DNA from: Haloplanus aerogenes
Lineage (GTDB): Archaea > Halobacteriota > Halobacteria > Halobacteriales > Haloferacaceae
DNA: 64,000 nucleotides
NCBI RefSeq assembly: GCF_003856835.1
Contig: NZ_CP034145.1
Coordinates: 682,001 to 746,000 of the forward strand
Reading direction: 5' to 3'
Below are positions 8,208 through 15,633 of this stretch, in pieces (within the stretch, counting starts at the first letter, position 1; every line of letters starts with the position of its first letter). Under the pieces are notes generated by a model. The model ran no database searches and had not been told where the DNA came from. It worked only from the letters and a program-made list of their open reading frames with translations. The position numbers were made by a program, and so were the translations under genes.

Positions 8208-8651
8208 CTAAACGTGTTCCGTGCGCTCGATATACTGCTCAATCGTGTTGGTCGAAACGTCGCCTCCCATCCCAACGTAGTACGATTCCTCCCAGAACCC
8301 ACCGCCCCACAGATACTCCTCCAAGAACGGTTCGTGCTGTTCCCACATCTCTCGTGCTGTGATGCTCTTGACCGTCCGTACAATCTCGCTCGGTGCGTGC
8401 TTCGAGTGAGCGGAGAGGAACAAATGTACGTGGTCGGGTGAGATGTGGAGCGACAGTATCTCGTAGCCATACTCGTCGCACACATCGCGGAGACTCGCTT
8501 CCAGCGAGTCTTCGATTGGTTCGAGGATGGCATGGCGGTATTTTGGACATTGCAAATCGGAGATTTGCAAGCAGTCAATCTCCGATTGACGACACCACAC
8601 GAAGTGGTAGTTGACGTTGTACACCGTGTGGTTCGACCGCTTCTCACCCAT
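8208..8651 (-). CDS. tnpA: IS200-type transposase TnpA (Y1 HUH) with an in-frame insert
   Basis: 147 residues. The HUH motif is 'PDHVHLFLS' and the probable catalytic Tyr is in 'IEQYIERTEHV' near the C-terminus, so both active-site elements are present. Family members usually read straight from 'HFVWC' into 'PKYRH'; here 15 extra residues ('RQSEIDCLQISDLQC' type) separate them, encoded by two small hairpins at 8550-8590. Whether the protein still folds is unclear because the insert lies in the first beta-hairpin region. Start ATG 8651 was chosen from the usual N-terminus 'MGEKRSNHTVYN'. TnpA would excise and insert the element as single-stranded DNA. Confidence 0.85.
   Translation of the reverse strand: MGEKRSNHTVYNVNYHFVWCRQSEIDCLQISDLQCPKYRHAILEPIEDSLEASLRDVCDEYGYEILSLHISPDHVHLFLSAHSKHAPSEIVRTVKSITAREMWEQHEPFLEEYLWGGGFWEESYYVGMGGDVSTNTIEQYIERTEHV
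8550..8590. repeat. Double 3-base-loop hairpin inserted in tnpA
   Basis: TTGCAAATC-GGA-GATTTGCAA at 8550-8570 and GTCAATC-TCC-GATTGAC at 8574-8590 are perfect hairpins with 3-base loops. Their cores are also reverse complements of each other. The inferred insert is 45 bp, so the reading frame is kept. The insert is AT-richer than the surrounding gene. Confidence 0.65.
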
Positions 8652-8704
8652 ACAGACTACGTGGACAAGAGTTGAGTATTTTGGTATATAAGTAAACGTG
8701 TGAG

Positions 8705-8841
8705 ATGACGAAACGACTGTCCGTGGACTTCGAGGATGACGTGTATAAGGAGTTCTCGAAGAAGTGCATCGAAGTTGATGAACTAAGTCCGACGTAGTTC
8801 GCGGACTCGTCAACGACTGGCTCAACGAATCCGAAGAATGA
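8705..8841 (+). pseudogene. Frameshifted ribbon-helix-helix-like accessory gene of the IS element
   Basis: ATG 8705 opens a frame reading 'MTKRLSVDFEDDVYKEFSKK', the start of a small CopG-like protein commonly carried between tnpA and tnpB in haloarchaeal elements. It stops early at a TAG (8798-8800). Adding one base near 8784 restores a frame ending '...VVRGLVNDWLNESEE' whose TGA overlaps the tnpB ATG (ATGA at 8838-8841). The simplest reading is a single-base deletion. The intact protein would be about 45 residues; its role in the element is not known to me. Confidence 0.7.
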
Positions 8842-10112
8842 CCGACACACAGGCTCTCATCAAGACGCTGGACTTCCAACTCGACATCCAGAGTGACAAC
8901 GAGAGCCTACTGTACGACGCCACCGTCGAAGCACGGTCGGTGTACAACGAAACCATCCGCCTCGCCAAAGAAGGTGTGGACTGGGACGCCATCCCCGACA
9001 GGGTAGCCGACGACGCTGACCTCGTGAAGAACACGACTCAGCGCGTCGTTGCGAAGGAACTCGGTGCGATGGAGAACTACTACGAGTACGACGACTTCGG
9101 CCAGCCGAGCCACACCAAGGACGGCGCGTATCCGCTTCGAGCAAACTACGAGGAGGGCTACAACCTGTCGCTCACCGACGATGGCAACGTTGCGTTCCGC
9201 ATCAGCGCGAAACCGTACAAACACGTCAAGGGCGTCCTCGACGGTGACGACGCCCACCTCGACATTCTCAAGACTGCCCTCACGAACGACGAGTGGAAGA
9301 TTGGGACGGCAGAAGCCCTGTTCCACAACGACAACGCCGAGTTGCACGTCAACGTCACCAACACCGAACAGACCGTCCGCGTCAAGCAGAACTCACGAAC
9401 GGTCGTCAGTGTGGACGTGAACGAGGACAACGTGGCTCTCACCGCGCTCTCAGAAGATGGCGTCGAGGACTCGTTGGTTATCGACTTCCCCGAAATCAAG
9501 TTCGAGCGCCATCGCTACTTCACGATGCGGAGGCGTGTGCAGAACGCGGGGAAGTCGAGTATGCACGATACGTTGGAAGGGCGTGAGGAACGGTTCGTCC
9601 GTGACCGACTCCACAAAGTGAGTCGTCACATCGTGGAGTGGAGCCGTCAGTTCGAGAAGCCGTGTATCGTCTTTGAAGACCTCAAAGAGATGCGCGACAG
9701 TATCGACTACGGTACGCGGATGAACCGACGCTTGCACCACCTCCCGTTCCGCGCCCTTCAGTTCTATACGTCGTACAAAGCGTCGTTCGAGAGGATTCCG
9801 ACCACGTGGATTAACCCCGAGTACACGAGTCAACGGTGTCCGATGTGCGGTCACACGGAGCGTGCGAACCGGAACAAGAAGCGGTTCAAGTGTCGGGGCT
9901 GTGGGCATCAAGACCACAGCGACCGTGGTGCAAGCGTCAACATCGCCGTGAAAGGCGTGAAGAAACTCGAATGGAATGTGCCTGCTCTCAACAGCCTTCC
10001 CCAAGTCAGGAAGGTGCGACGGCAGGCATCGGGGGTCGTGGACGCCCCGACCGTGACCCACCCGACCGACCGAGGCTATCAGGCCGATGGTCGAGTGGGA
10101 GTGTCCGACTAA
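8838..10112 (+). CDS. tnpB: TnpB RNA-guided nuclease of the IS200/IS605 element
   Basis: 424 residues. RuvC-type catalytic residues are visible as Asp in 'VVSVDVNEDNVAL' (about 194), Glu in 'CIVFEDLKEMRDS' (about 280) and Asp in 'DHSDRGASVNIA' (about 363). Between the last two lies the zinc ribbon 'CPMCGHTE...KCRGCGH'. Length and motifs match intact haloarchaeal TnpB. Work on related proteins showed that TnpB is guided by an RNA from the element's right end to cut the donor site and so preserve the transposon. Translation is coupled to the broken upstream accessory gene (ATGA overlap), which could lower its expression. Confidence 0.9.
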   Translation: MTDTQALIKTLDFQLDIQSDNESLLYDATVEARSVYNETIRLAKEGVDWDAIPDRVADDADLVKNTTQRVVAKELGAMENYYEYDDFGQPSHTKDGAYPLRANYEEGYNLSLTDDGNVAFRISAKPYKHVKGVLDGDDAHLDILKTALTNDEWKIGTAEALFHNDNAELHVNVTNTEQTVRVKQNSRTVVSVDVNEDNVALTALSEDGVEDSLVIDFPEIKFERHRYFTMRRRVQNAGKSSMHDTLEGREERFVRDRLHKVSRHIVEWSRQFEKPCIVFEDLKEMRDSIDYGTRMNRRLHHLPFRALQFYTSYKASFERIPTTWINPEYTSQRCPMCGHTERANRNKKRFKCRGCGHQDHSDRGASVNIAVKGVKKLEWNVPALNSLPQVRKVRRQASGVVDAPTVTHPTDRGYQADGRVGVSD

Positions 10113-10152
10113 CCCACGGGAAGCCTCGGGGCTTGACCTCGAGGCGGTTCAC
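9960..10152 (+). ncRNA. Predicted omega RNA (reRNA) of TnpB, right end of the element
   Basis: In characterised IS200/IS605 elements the guide RNA overlaps the 3' end of tnpB and runs through the right end, with the guide just outside. Here the segment ends with the hairpin GCCTCG...CGAGGC at 10123-10145. The guide would then come from the flanking membrane-protein fragment beyond about 10152. This is inference from family behaviour, with approximate ends. Confidence 0.3.
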
Positions 10153-10410
10153 ATCGGCTATCAGGCCTACCGCGGTCTCCGCCGTAACGACGACCCCGCC
10201 ATGCAGTATCTCGCCGCCGGCATGATCATCCTCTTCGGCGTCACCTACCTGCTGGCGGTCGTCGGCCAGGGCCTGATCGCCTTCCACATCGTCTCCATCA
10301 GCTTCCAGAGCGTCTTCCGGCTCCTCGTCCGCCTCCTCCAACTCGTCGGTCTGTCGTTGATCGCCTACTCGCTGCACCTCGCCGCGGGGCGGAACGTCCC
10401 GACCCGCTAA
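10138..10410 (+). pseudogene. 5'-truncated small membrane protein (DUF7521-like) beside the IS
   Basis: About 85 codons remain, beginning around 'HIGYQAYRGLRRNDDPAM' with three hydrophobic helices ('LAAGMIILFGVTYLLAVV', 'HIVSISFQSVFRLLVRLL', 'LVGLSLIAYSLHLAA'). Haloarchaeal proteins of this type usually start with one more helix of about 20 residues that is absent here; the frame upstream is IS sequence. It sits tail to tail with the kinase at 10407 (4-base overlap). The family label is from memory and tentative. Probably a remnant. Confidence 0.6.
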
Positions 10411-11183
10411 CGAAAGAGCACCGTCGGCGCACGCTCCACGGCCTCGACCGGCGTGTCGGCGTCGATCGCGGGGAGGCGGATCGTCGCGACCGATCCCGAC
10501 TCGTCCGCGCTGTCGCCATTGCGCGCCCGAATCCGGAACGACCCGCCGTAGCGCGTCACGATCCAGTTGACCAGCCACAGCCCCAGTCCGGAGCCGTGGA
10601 CCAGATCCGTCTCCTTGCCTTCCGCGATCACCGCCACCTCCATGTCGTCGATCCCCGGCCCGTCGTCGGTGACGGTGAGTTCGATCCACTCGCCGTCGTC
10701 GATTGCCGTCAGTTCCACCCACGGCTCCGCCACGGGGTTGTGCGCCACCGCGTTCGTGACGAGTTCCGACACCGCCTGCTCCAGTTCGGGGCCGGCACAG
10801 ATCCGCCGCTCCGTCGCGACGGTCGTCTCGACCCTCGCCGTCGCCGACAGATCGACCGTGGCGTCGTCGAAGAGAGTCGCCGGGTCGAGTCGTCTCGGCT
10901 CCCGGTCGCGTCGTGCGTTCCGCTCCAGTTCCCGGGCCTGCTCGCTCAGATCCATCAGCTGACCCGCGGTTCGCTCGATGCGTTCCCCGAGGTCGTCGAG
11001 GTCGGCCGTCTCGGCTCGCTCCGACCGGAGGTGGTTCCCCACCCCGAGCAGGACGTTCAGGTCGTTGCGGAGGTTGTGTCGGAGCACCCGGTTGAGCAGG
11101 CGAACGAGCTGTTCCGTCCGCTTGCGCTCGGTCACGTCGGTCTGGAATCCGAGGAAGTGGGTGGGGTCGCCGTCGGCCGTCAC
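10407..11183 (-). CDS. Short histidine kinase with only the tail of a PAS domain
   Basis: 258 residues from GTG 11183. It begins with a PAC-type ending ('HFLGFQTDVTERKRTEQL'), then an H-box ('NRVLRHNLRNDLNVLLG', about 32-48), N-box ('SELVTNAVAHNP'), G1 ('DDGPGIDD') and G2 ('GSGLGLWLVNWIV'). The PAS domain proper is missing. Codons just upstream in the same frame ('EGRSWGRRTV') still look like PAC sequence but lead, without an ATG, to the TAG that ends uspA. It may therefore be a kinase that lost its sensor, or a short form translated from the uspA transcript. The kinase core looks intact. Confidence 0.7.
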   Translation of the reverse strand: MTADGDPTHFLGFQTDVTERKRTEQLVRLLNRVLRHNLRNDLNVLLGVGNHLRSERAETADLDDLGERIERTAGQLMDLSEQARELERNARRDREPRRLDPATLFDDATVDLSATARVETTVATERRICAGPELEQAVSELVTNAVAHNPVAEPWVELTAIDDGEWIELTVTDDGPGIDDMEVAVIAEGKETDLVHGSGLGLWLVNWIVTRYGGSFRIRARNGDSADESGSVATIRLPAIDADTPVEAVERAPTVLFR

Positions 11184-11255
11184 CGTCCGTCGTCCCCATG
11201 ATCGACCCTCGTCGTGCTCACCGTCGTCGGCATCCGTGCCGTCGGCCCGTGAGTC

Positions 11256-11732
11256 CTACTCGGTGCGCCGGACGATGTAGACGTCGTACTTGGCGTCGGT
11301 CGAGAGAGGATCACCGACGCTCGGTACCGGCGTCGAGACGCGACCGGCGTTCTCGCTCCCGATGAAGATGACCGAGACGTCGAGGTCCGCGGCGACCTCC
11401 CGGATCGTGTGGGTGACGTTGTCGATGGTCGTCGCCGTCGGGTGTTCGCTCGGCGTCGGGTGCTCACACCGGAACGTCACGTCGTCGTCGATGGTCTTGA
11501 CGCGCAGTTCGAACTCCGTGCAGATCTCCTCGGGGTCGTACGGCTCGCCGGGTTCGATCCAGCCGCGCTCTGCCGCGAACGACTCGTCCTCGGGGACGAC
11601 CGTCAGCGCGACCACCGCTTCGTCCCGGTAGCTGGCGAACTCCCGGGCGCGCTTCAGGGCGGTCTCGGCGAGGGCCGAGCCGTCGAATGGAACCAGTAGG
11701 GTCACGGCCGATCGTTCAGTCGGCTCGATCAT
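11256..11732 (-). CDS. UspA-family universal stress protein
   Basis: 158 residues, single Usp domain: N-terminal beta strand 'VTLLVPFDGSALAETALKRA', C-terminal 'VSVIFIGSENAGRVSTPVPSV' and 'YDVYIVRRTE'. The usual ATP-binding G-x2-G-x9-G-S/T signature is only partly recognisable, so nucleotide binding is uncertain. These are small cytoplasmic stress-linked proteins. It lies 72 bases upstream of, and in frame with, the short kinase at 10407-11183, and the two may share a transcript. A TATA-like 'catatttgattt' lies about 40 bases before the start. Confidence 0.85.
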   Translation of the reverse strand: MIEPTERSAVTLLVPFDGSALAETALKRAREFASYRDEAVVALTVVPEDESFAAERGWIEPGEPYDPEEICTEFELRVKTIDDDVTFRCEHPTPSEHPTATTIDNVTHTIREVAADLDVSVIFIGSENAGRVSTPVPSVGDPLSTDAKYDVYIVRRTE

Positions 11733-11794
11733 AATATTGCCCCTGTCTCGGGCCTCCCACTGGCGAAATCAAATATGAGAACACTCGTCCAACG

Positions 11795-11802
11795 TTTATA
11801 TA
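11795..11802 (+). promoter_or_regulatory. TATA box of the pilus-like operon
   Basis: TTTATATA, centred 26 bases upstream of ATG 11825. In haloarchaea this spacing predicts transcription starting at or next to that ATG, which would make the mini-ORF at 11825, not pilC, the first translated codons. Confidence 0.7.
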
Positions 11803-11824
11803 CGATGACGAGGCACCACGGTCC

Positions 11825-11875
11825 ATGTCGGAACGCCCCCAAGTCGTCGTTCGTCGCCCGGGGAGTGGGTCGTGA
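11825..11875 (+). CDS. 16-residue leader ORF overlapping the pilC start
   Basis: ATG 11825 encodes 'MSERPQVVVRRPGSGS' and ends at a TGA (11873-11875) that overlaps the GTG start of the TadC/PilC gene as GTGA. The TATA box puts the transcript start at this ATG. It could be a leader peptide that couples translation to pilC, a remnant of a lost upstream ATPase gene, or the true N-terminus separated by a frameshift. No known family. Confidence 0.4.
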   Translation: MSERPQVVVRRPGSGS

Positions 11876-13827
11876 CGGCAGACCCACGACGGCCGGATGG
11901 AGGGACACGAACGGGTGACGCCGGCCCGGCGTCGCCACCGGAGTCCCCCCGGCCGACGAGCTACGGCACCTCGTTCGACCGGGTGCTGTACGCCCTGTTC
12001 GCCCGCCACGCCGACGACGCCCGTCACGTCCGGGACCGCAAGCGCTACCGCGGAACCGATATGCGACTCAGCTTCGACGTGTATCTCGCCCGCGTCTACG
12101 GGCTCTCCTGGCTCGTCGCGCTCGCTGTGACGCTTCCCACCGCCGTCGTCGCGGTGACGCTGGCCGACGCCGTGCCCGTTTCGGTGGCTGGCGTCGTCGG
12201 GGACGTGGTGCCGTTCGCCCGCTTCGCCCTCCCGATGCCACCGACGACCCTCGTGATGCTCGTCGTTGGCCTCGCCGTCGGCGGCATCACCAAAACCGCC
12301 ACCGTCCGCCTCGGTGGCGGTTATCTGCGCTGGCTGGCGAACGCCCGCCGCAACGACATCGAGCGGACGCTCCCCGGTGCCGCGCGCTACCTTCACGTCC
12401 TCTCCTCCGGCGGCGACGACCACCGGACCATGCTCCGGAAGGTCGCCGACACCGAGCCGTACGGCGAGACAGCAGTGTCCGTTCGGAAGGTGCTGAACAC
12501 CGCGTCCCTGACCGGGAGCTTGCACGAGGGACTCCGGCGCATCGCCCGCGACACGCCCTCTCGGGAACTGCTCGCGCCGTTCCTCCTGAAGTTCAGCGAA
12601 CACGCCCAGCAGGGCGAGGCGGAACTCGCGAACTACCTCCGGATGGAGAGCCGGATGCTCGCCCACCGGCAGGACCGCGCCCGGCAGCGCGCCGCCGGCT
12701 TGCTCGAACTCCTCTCGGAGGTGTTCATGGTGTTGCTCGTGCTGCCGACGCTCCTCGTGATCGTCCTGACCGTCCTCGCGATCATCTCGCCCGCGCTCTC
12801 CGAACCGATCACGACGCCGCTCGGCACGCTCACCGTCCGGGCGCTCGTCGTCTACACCAGCGCGCTGTTCGTCCTCGGCCTCGGTATCGGCGCGAGCGTC
12901 GTCGTCGGCGGACTTCGCCCGCCGGGCCAGACCGTCGAGTACGACCGTCCGGCGGGTGCGCTGGCGACGCTCGCCTCCACCCCACACAACCCCGCGAGCG
13001 CCGCGGTCGTCGCCCTCTTGCCGGCGCTCGTCGTCGCCGCCGTTCTCCACACTATCGGCTATCCGCCTGCCGACGTGGCCCTCCTCGGCTACGCCGCCTA
13101 CGCCCTCCCCGTCGGCGTCGTCGGCGTCCGCCGCGCCCGCCTCGACGACGCCAAGGATCGCGAGATCAAGGACTTCGTCCACGCCGTCTCCGGCCACGTC
13201 AATCTGGGGCGACCCTTCCCGCAGGCGGTCGAACTCGTCGCCCGCGACGTGGACTTCGGCCCGCTCGATCCGGACGTGGCCGACCTCGCCCTCAATCTGG
13301 GGTTCACGTCGCCCGAGACGGGCATCGACGAGAACGTCCGCACGGCGGCGCTCGAACGCTTCGTCGAAACGGTCGGCACACCGCTGGCCGAGCAGACGGT
13401 CGGGCTGGTGACGGGCGCGCTCGACTCCGGGAGCGACGCCGGGACCGTCTTCGACACGCTCCAGACCGAAATCGGCAGACTGTATCACGAGAAACGCGAA
13501 CTCCGGGCGAACCTGCTGGCGTACGTCGCCGTCGGGTGGACGACCGCCCTGCTGGTCGTCGGTATCGCCGTCGCGGTCGGCCTCCACGTCTTCGACGGCT
13601 TCGAGCAGCTCGCCTCCGTCCGCGGCCCCTCCGGCTACGTCATCGAGGGATCGACCATCGACATGGCACGCGAGCGCTACCGGCTCTACATCGTCACGCA
13701 GTCGACGATGCTGGCGTCGGGGTGGTTCGCCGGCACCGCCAGCCGCGGCCGCTACGAGGCGCTCCTCCACTCCGGCGCGCTCGTGGTCGTCTGTCACGTC
13801 GTCTTCGCAGGGGTGGGGATGATATGA
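11872..13827 (+). CDS. Archaeal TadC/PilC-type pilus assembly membrane protein (type II secretion system F)
   Basis: 651 residues with two T2SSF domains: one around residues 160-310 ('IERTLPGAARYLHVLSSGG', 'SLHEGLRRIARDTPS') and one around 420-560 ('KDFVHAVSGHVNLGRPFP', 'LEQ...TVGLVTGALDSG'), separated by membrane helices, with about nine helices in all. Such proteins are the membrane platform for type IV pilus-like filaments. GTG 11872 is used because no other start precedes the conserved region. It leads an operon of five small single-helix proteins with 4-base overlaps. The secretion ATPase (PilB/TadA) that normally precedes this gene is absent; the upstream neighbours are divergent. Confidence 0.88.
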   Translation: MTADPRRPDGGTRTGDAGPASPPESPRPTSYGTSFDRVLYALFARHADDARHVRDRKRYRGTDMRLSFDVYLARVYGLSWLVALAVTLPTAVVAVTLADAVPVSVAGVVGDVVPFARFALPMPPTTLVMLVVGLAVGGITKTATVRLGGGYLRWLANARRNDIERTLPGAARYLHVLSSGGDDHRTMLRKVADTEPYGETAVSVRKVLNTASLTGSLHEGLRRIARDTPSRELLAPFLLKFSEHAQQGEAELANYLRMESRMLAHRQDRARQRAAGLLELLSEVFMVLLVLPTLLVIVLTVLAIISPALSEPITTPLGTLTVRALVVYTSALFVLGLGIGASVVVGGLRPPGQTVEYDRPAGALATLASTPHNPASAAVVALLPALVVAAVLHTIGYPPADVALLGYAAYALPVGVVGVRRARLDDAKDREIKDFVHAVSGHVNLGRPFPQAVELVARDVDFGPLDPDVADLALNLGFTSPETGIDENVRTAALERFVETVGTPLAEQTVGLVTGALDSGSDAGTVFDTLQTEIGRLYHEKRELRANLLAYVAVGWTTALLVVGIAVAVGLHVFDGFEQLASVRGPSGYVIEGSTIDMARERYRLYIVTQSTMLASGWFAGTASRGRYEALLHSGALVVVCHVVFAGVGMI

Positions 13828-14525
13828 GCGACCGCGCGCAGTCGGCACCGGTCGGCGTCGCCATCTTGCTTGCCGTGACCGTCGTGAGTATGGGGGCGCT
13901 GACCGTCGCCGTCGGCTCGGTCGTCGAGGCAGGGGCGACACAGGCGGAAACCCGGGCAGCCGCCGGATCGATGGACGCGGCGCTCGACCCCGAGCGGAGC
14001 GGCCGCCACGAACGCCGACTCGCGTTGCACGAGGGACGACTCCGGACCGTCGACCGCTCGCTCCGCGTCCTCGACGGCGACGCCGTCGTGTTCGAGCGGT
14101 CGGTCGACGGCCTCGTCTTTACCGCCGGACAGCGGCGGGTCCGATACGTCGCCGGCGCGACCGTCGGTGCCACCGGCAACGGCGCCTTCCTCCACGCGTC
14201 GCCGCCGCTGTCGGTCCGCGACGGGACGCTCTTCGTCGGCGTGACGGCCCTCGACGCACCCGCCGTCGCCGTCGACGGACCGGGGACGGTGACCCTGCGA
14301 ACGAACGTGACCCACTCCCGTCGGCGCCTGTCCGGGCAAGGGTACGCCGTCGCCGTCGAGACCCGGACGCCCGCTGTCTGGGAGCGGTGGTTCGAGGACA
14401 TGGGCGCGACGACCGCTCGCCAGTCGTTCGATAACGACGACGTCCCCAGCGTCGTCGCCCGATTCCCCGACGTTCAGGACGTGTACGTGTTCGTCCACGA
14501 CATGAATCTGGAGGTGGGTCGGTGA
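13824..14525 (+). CDS. Pilin-like secreted protein of the PilC cluster (DUF7289-like)
   Basis: 233 residues. N-terminus 'MSDRAQSAPVGVAILL' followed by one long hydrophobic helix, the layout of archaeal type IV pilins, where the short charged region is cut before the helix. The rest is a beta-rich extracellular domain ending in 'FPDVQDVYVFVHDMN'. The start overlaps the pilC stop (ATGA). Probably a pilus or minor-pilin component assembled by the upstream platform protein. The DUF number is from memory. Confidence 0.7.
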   Translation: MSDRAQSAPVGVAILLAVTVVSMGALTVAVGSVVEAGATQAETRAAAGSMDAALDPERSGRHERRLALHEGRLRTVDRSLRVLDGDAVVFERSVDGLVFTAGQRRVRYVAGATVGATGNGAFLHASPPLSVRDGTLFVGVTALDAPAVAVDGPGTVTLRTNVTHSRRRLSGQGYAVAVETRTPAVWERWFEDMGATTARQSFDNDDVPSVVARFPDVQDVYVFVHDMNLEVGR

Positions 14526-14965
14526 CGGACTTGGACCGGGCTCTCGTCCCCGTGGTCGGCAAGGGGCTAGAGGTGCTGCTCGTCTTGCTGTACGTCGCGT
14601 CCCTAGTGACCGTCCTCCACGGCGGCGTTCTCCCCGAGTACCGCACGGCAGCCGGCGCGGAGGTGAGCGACCGCACGCTCGTCACGGCCGCCGACCGGAT
14701 CGAAGCGTCGGTGCCGCCGCCGAGTACCGCCGTCGACGTGACCCGGACCGTCGACCTGCCCGACACCATCGACCGCGCGACGTACCGGCTCCGGGCGGTG
14801 AACGGCACGCTCGTCCTCGATCACCCCGACGACGCGCTCTCCGGGCGCGTCCCCCTGGCGCTTCCGGACCGCGTCGTCGCCGTCAGGGGAACGTGGGAGA
14901 GCGACGATCCGGCCGTCGTCCGGGTACGCGGCGACGCCGAAGGAGTGCGGGTGATCCTCGAATGA
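14522..14965 (+). CDS. Small single-helix exported protein of the PilC cluster (DUF7266-like)
   Basis: 147 residues from GTG 14522, overlapping the previous TGA (GTGA). A hydrophobic helix ('LEVLLVLLYVASLVTVL', about 16-33) is followed by a Thr/Val-rich extracellular domain that contains 'TRTVDLPDTIDRATYRLR'. Position and layout match the minor pilin-like genes of haloarchaeal PilC clusters. No enzyme motif. Function inferred from the operon only. Confidence 0.65.
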   Translation: MTDLDRALVPVVGKGLEVLLVLLYVASLVTVLHGGVLPEYRTAAGAEVSDRTLVTAADRIEASVPPPSTAVDVTRTVDLPDTIDRATYRLRAVNGTLVLDHPDDALSGRVPLALPDRVVAVRGTWESDDPAVVRVRGDAEGVRVILE

Positions 14966-15633
14966 GGGCGCAGACGAATCTGGTCGCGCTCGTCCTCGCG
15001 CTCGTCCTCCTCACCGGGGCGACGGTTATCGGCGTCACGTTCGCGGATGCGGCGCTGGCCGACGCCGACCGCGAGCCACTGGATCGCCACGCCGCGACCG
15101 CCGTCGCGGATCGCCTCGTCGCCGCCGACGCCCCGACGACGGTGCGCGCGAACGCGCTCAACGCCTCCGTCGTCGACGACCTGAACGCGAGTCGGATCGA
15201 GGCGCTCGCCCCGCCTGCTGAGGGGGCTGCCCTCCGGATCACGCTCGACGGCGAGACGGTTGTCGACCGCGGTGCGCCGAGCGGCGGTGCCACCATCCGC
15301 CGATCCGTGGTCGTCGTCTCCCGGAGCGAGCCGATTCAGCGGGCGGTCAACGTCACCCGCGGCTCGGCGCTGCGCGTCCCCCGCGGTGTCGGCCGAGCGA
15401 CCGTCGCCGTCGACCCCGGACCGAACACCACCCTCCGGACCGTCCGCGCGAACGGGCGCGTCGTCCTCTACGACGGCAGCGGACTCGACACCAACACGAC
15501 CGTCCGCCTCTCCCGGTACGAACCGACGACGATCCGGGTCGCTCCCGGCGCGAACGCGACCGGTCGCGTCGCGGTGACGTACCGCCAACCTCGAACCGAA
15601 CCCCGAACGCTGACGGTGACCGTCGATGTCTAG
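14962..15633 (+). CDS. Pilin-like exported protein of the PilC cluster (DUF7263-like)
   Basis: 223 residues from ATG 14962 (ATGA overlap with the previous stop). N-terminus 'MRAQTNLVALVLALVLLTG' gives an Arg-Ala-Gln before a single hydrophobic helix, again pilin-like. The rest is Thr/Val/Arg-rich with several potential N-glycosylation sequons (for example 'NASVVDDLNAS', 'NVTRGS', 'NTTLRT'), consistent with a cell-surface protein. Function inferred from the operon. Confidence 0.65.
   Translation: MRAQTNLVALVLALVLLTGATVIGVTFADAALADADREPLDRHAATAVADRLVAADAPTTVRANALNASVVDDLNASRIEALAPPAEGAALRITLDGETVVDRGAPSGGATIRRSVVVVSRSEPIQRAVNVTRGSALRVPRGVGRATVAVDPGPNTTLRTVRANGRVVLYDGSGLDTNTTVRLSRYEPTTIRVAPGANATGRVAVTYRQPRTEPRTLTVTVDV

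Larger units (their letters stand above)
8160..10152. mobile_element. IS200/IS605-type insertion sequence with tnpA, accessory RHH pseudogene and tnpB
   Basis: About 2.0 kb; the ends are approximate. Both edges carry the identical 15-mer GCCTCGGGGCTTGAC (8167-8181 and 10123-10137), each within a short hairpin (left TCGGGG-CTTGA-CCCCGA; right GCCTCG...CGAGGC), as expected of subterminal palindromes recognised by Y1 HUH transposases. tnpA and tnpB are divergent. There is no terminal inverted repeat or target duplication, as is normal for this family. The left flank is a truncated Tat lipoprotein gene and the right flank is the tail of an unrelated membrane protein gene. Confidence 0.85.

Noticed and set aside
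11716-13941. Very long minus-strand open frame antisense to the pilC gene
   Set aside because: High GC with codon bias leaves the opposite strand open. The translation is Arg/Gly/Asp-rich low complexity without domains, while the plus strand encodes a clear TadC/PilC protein.
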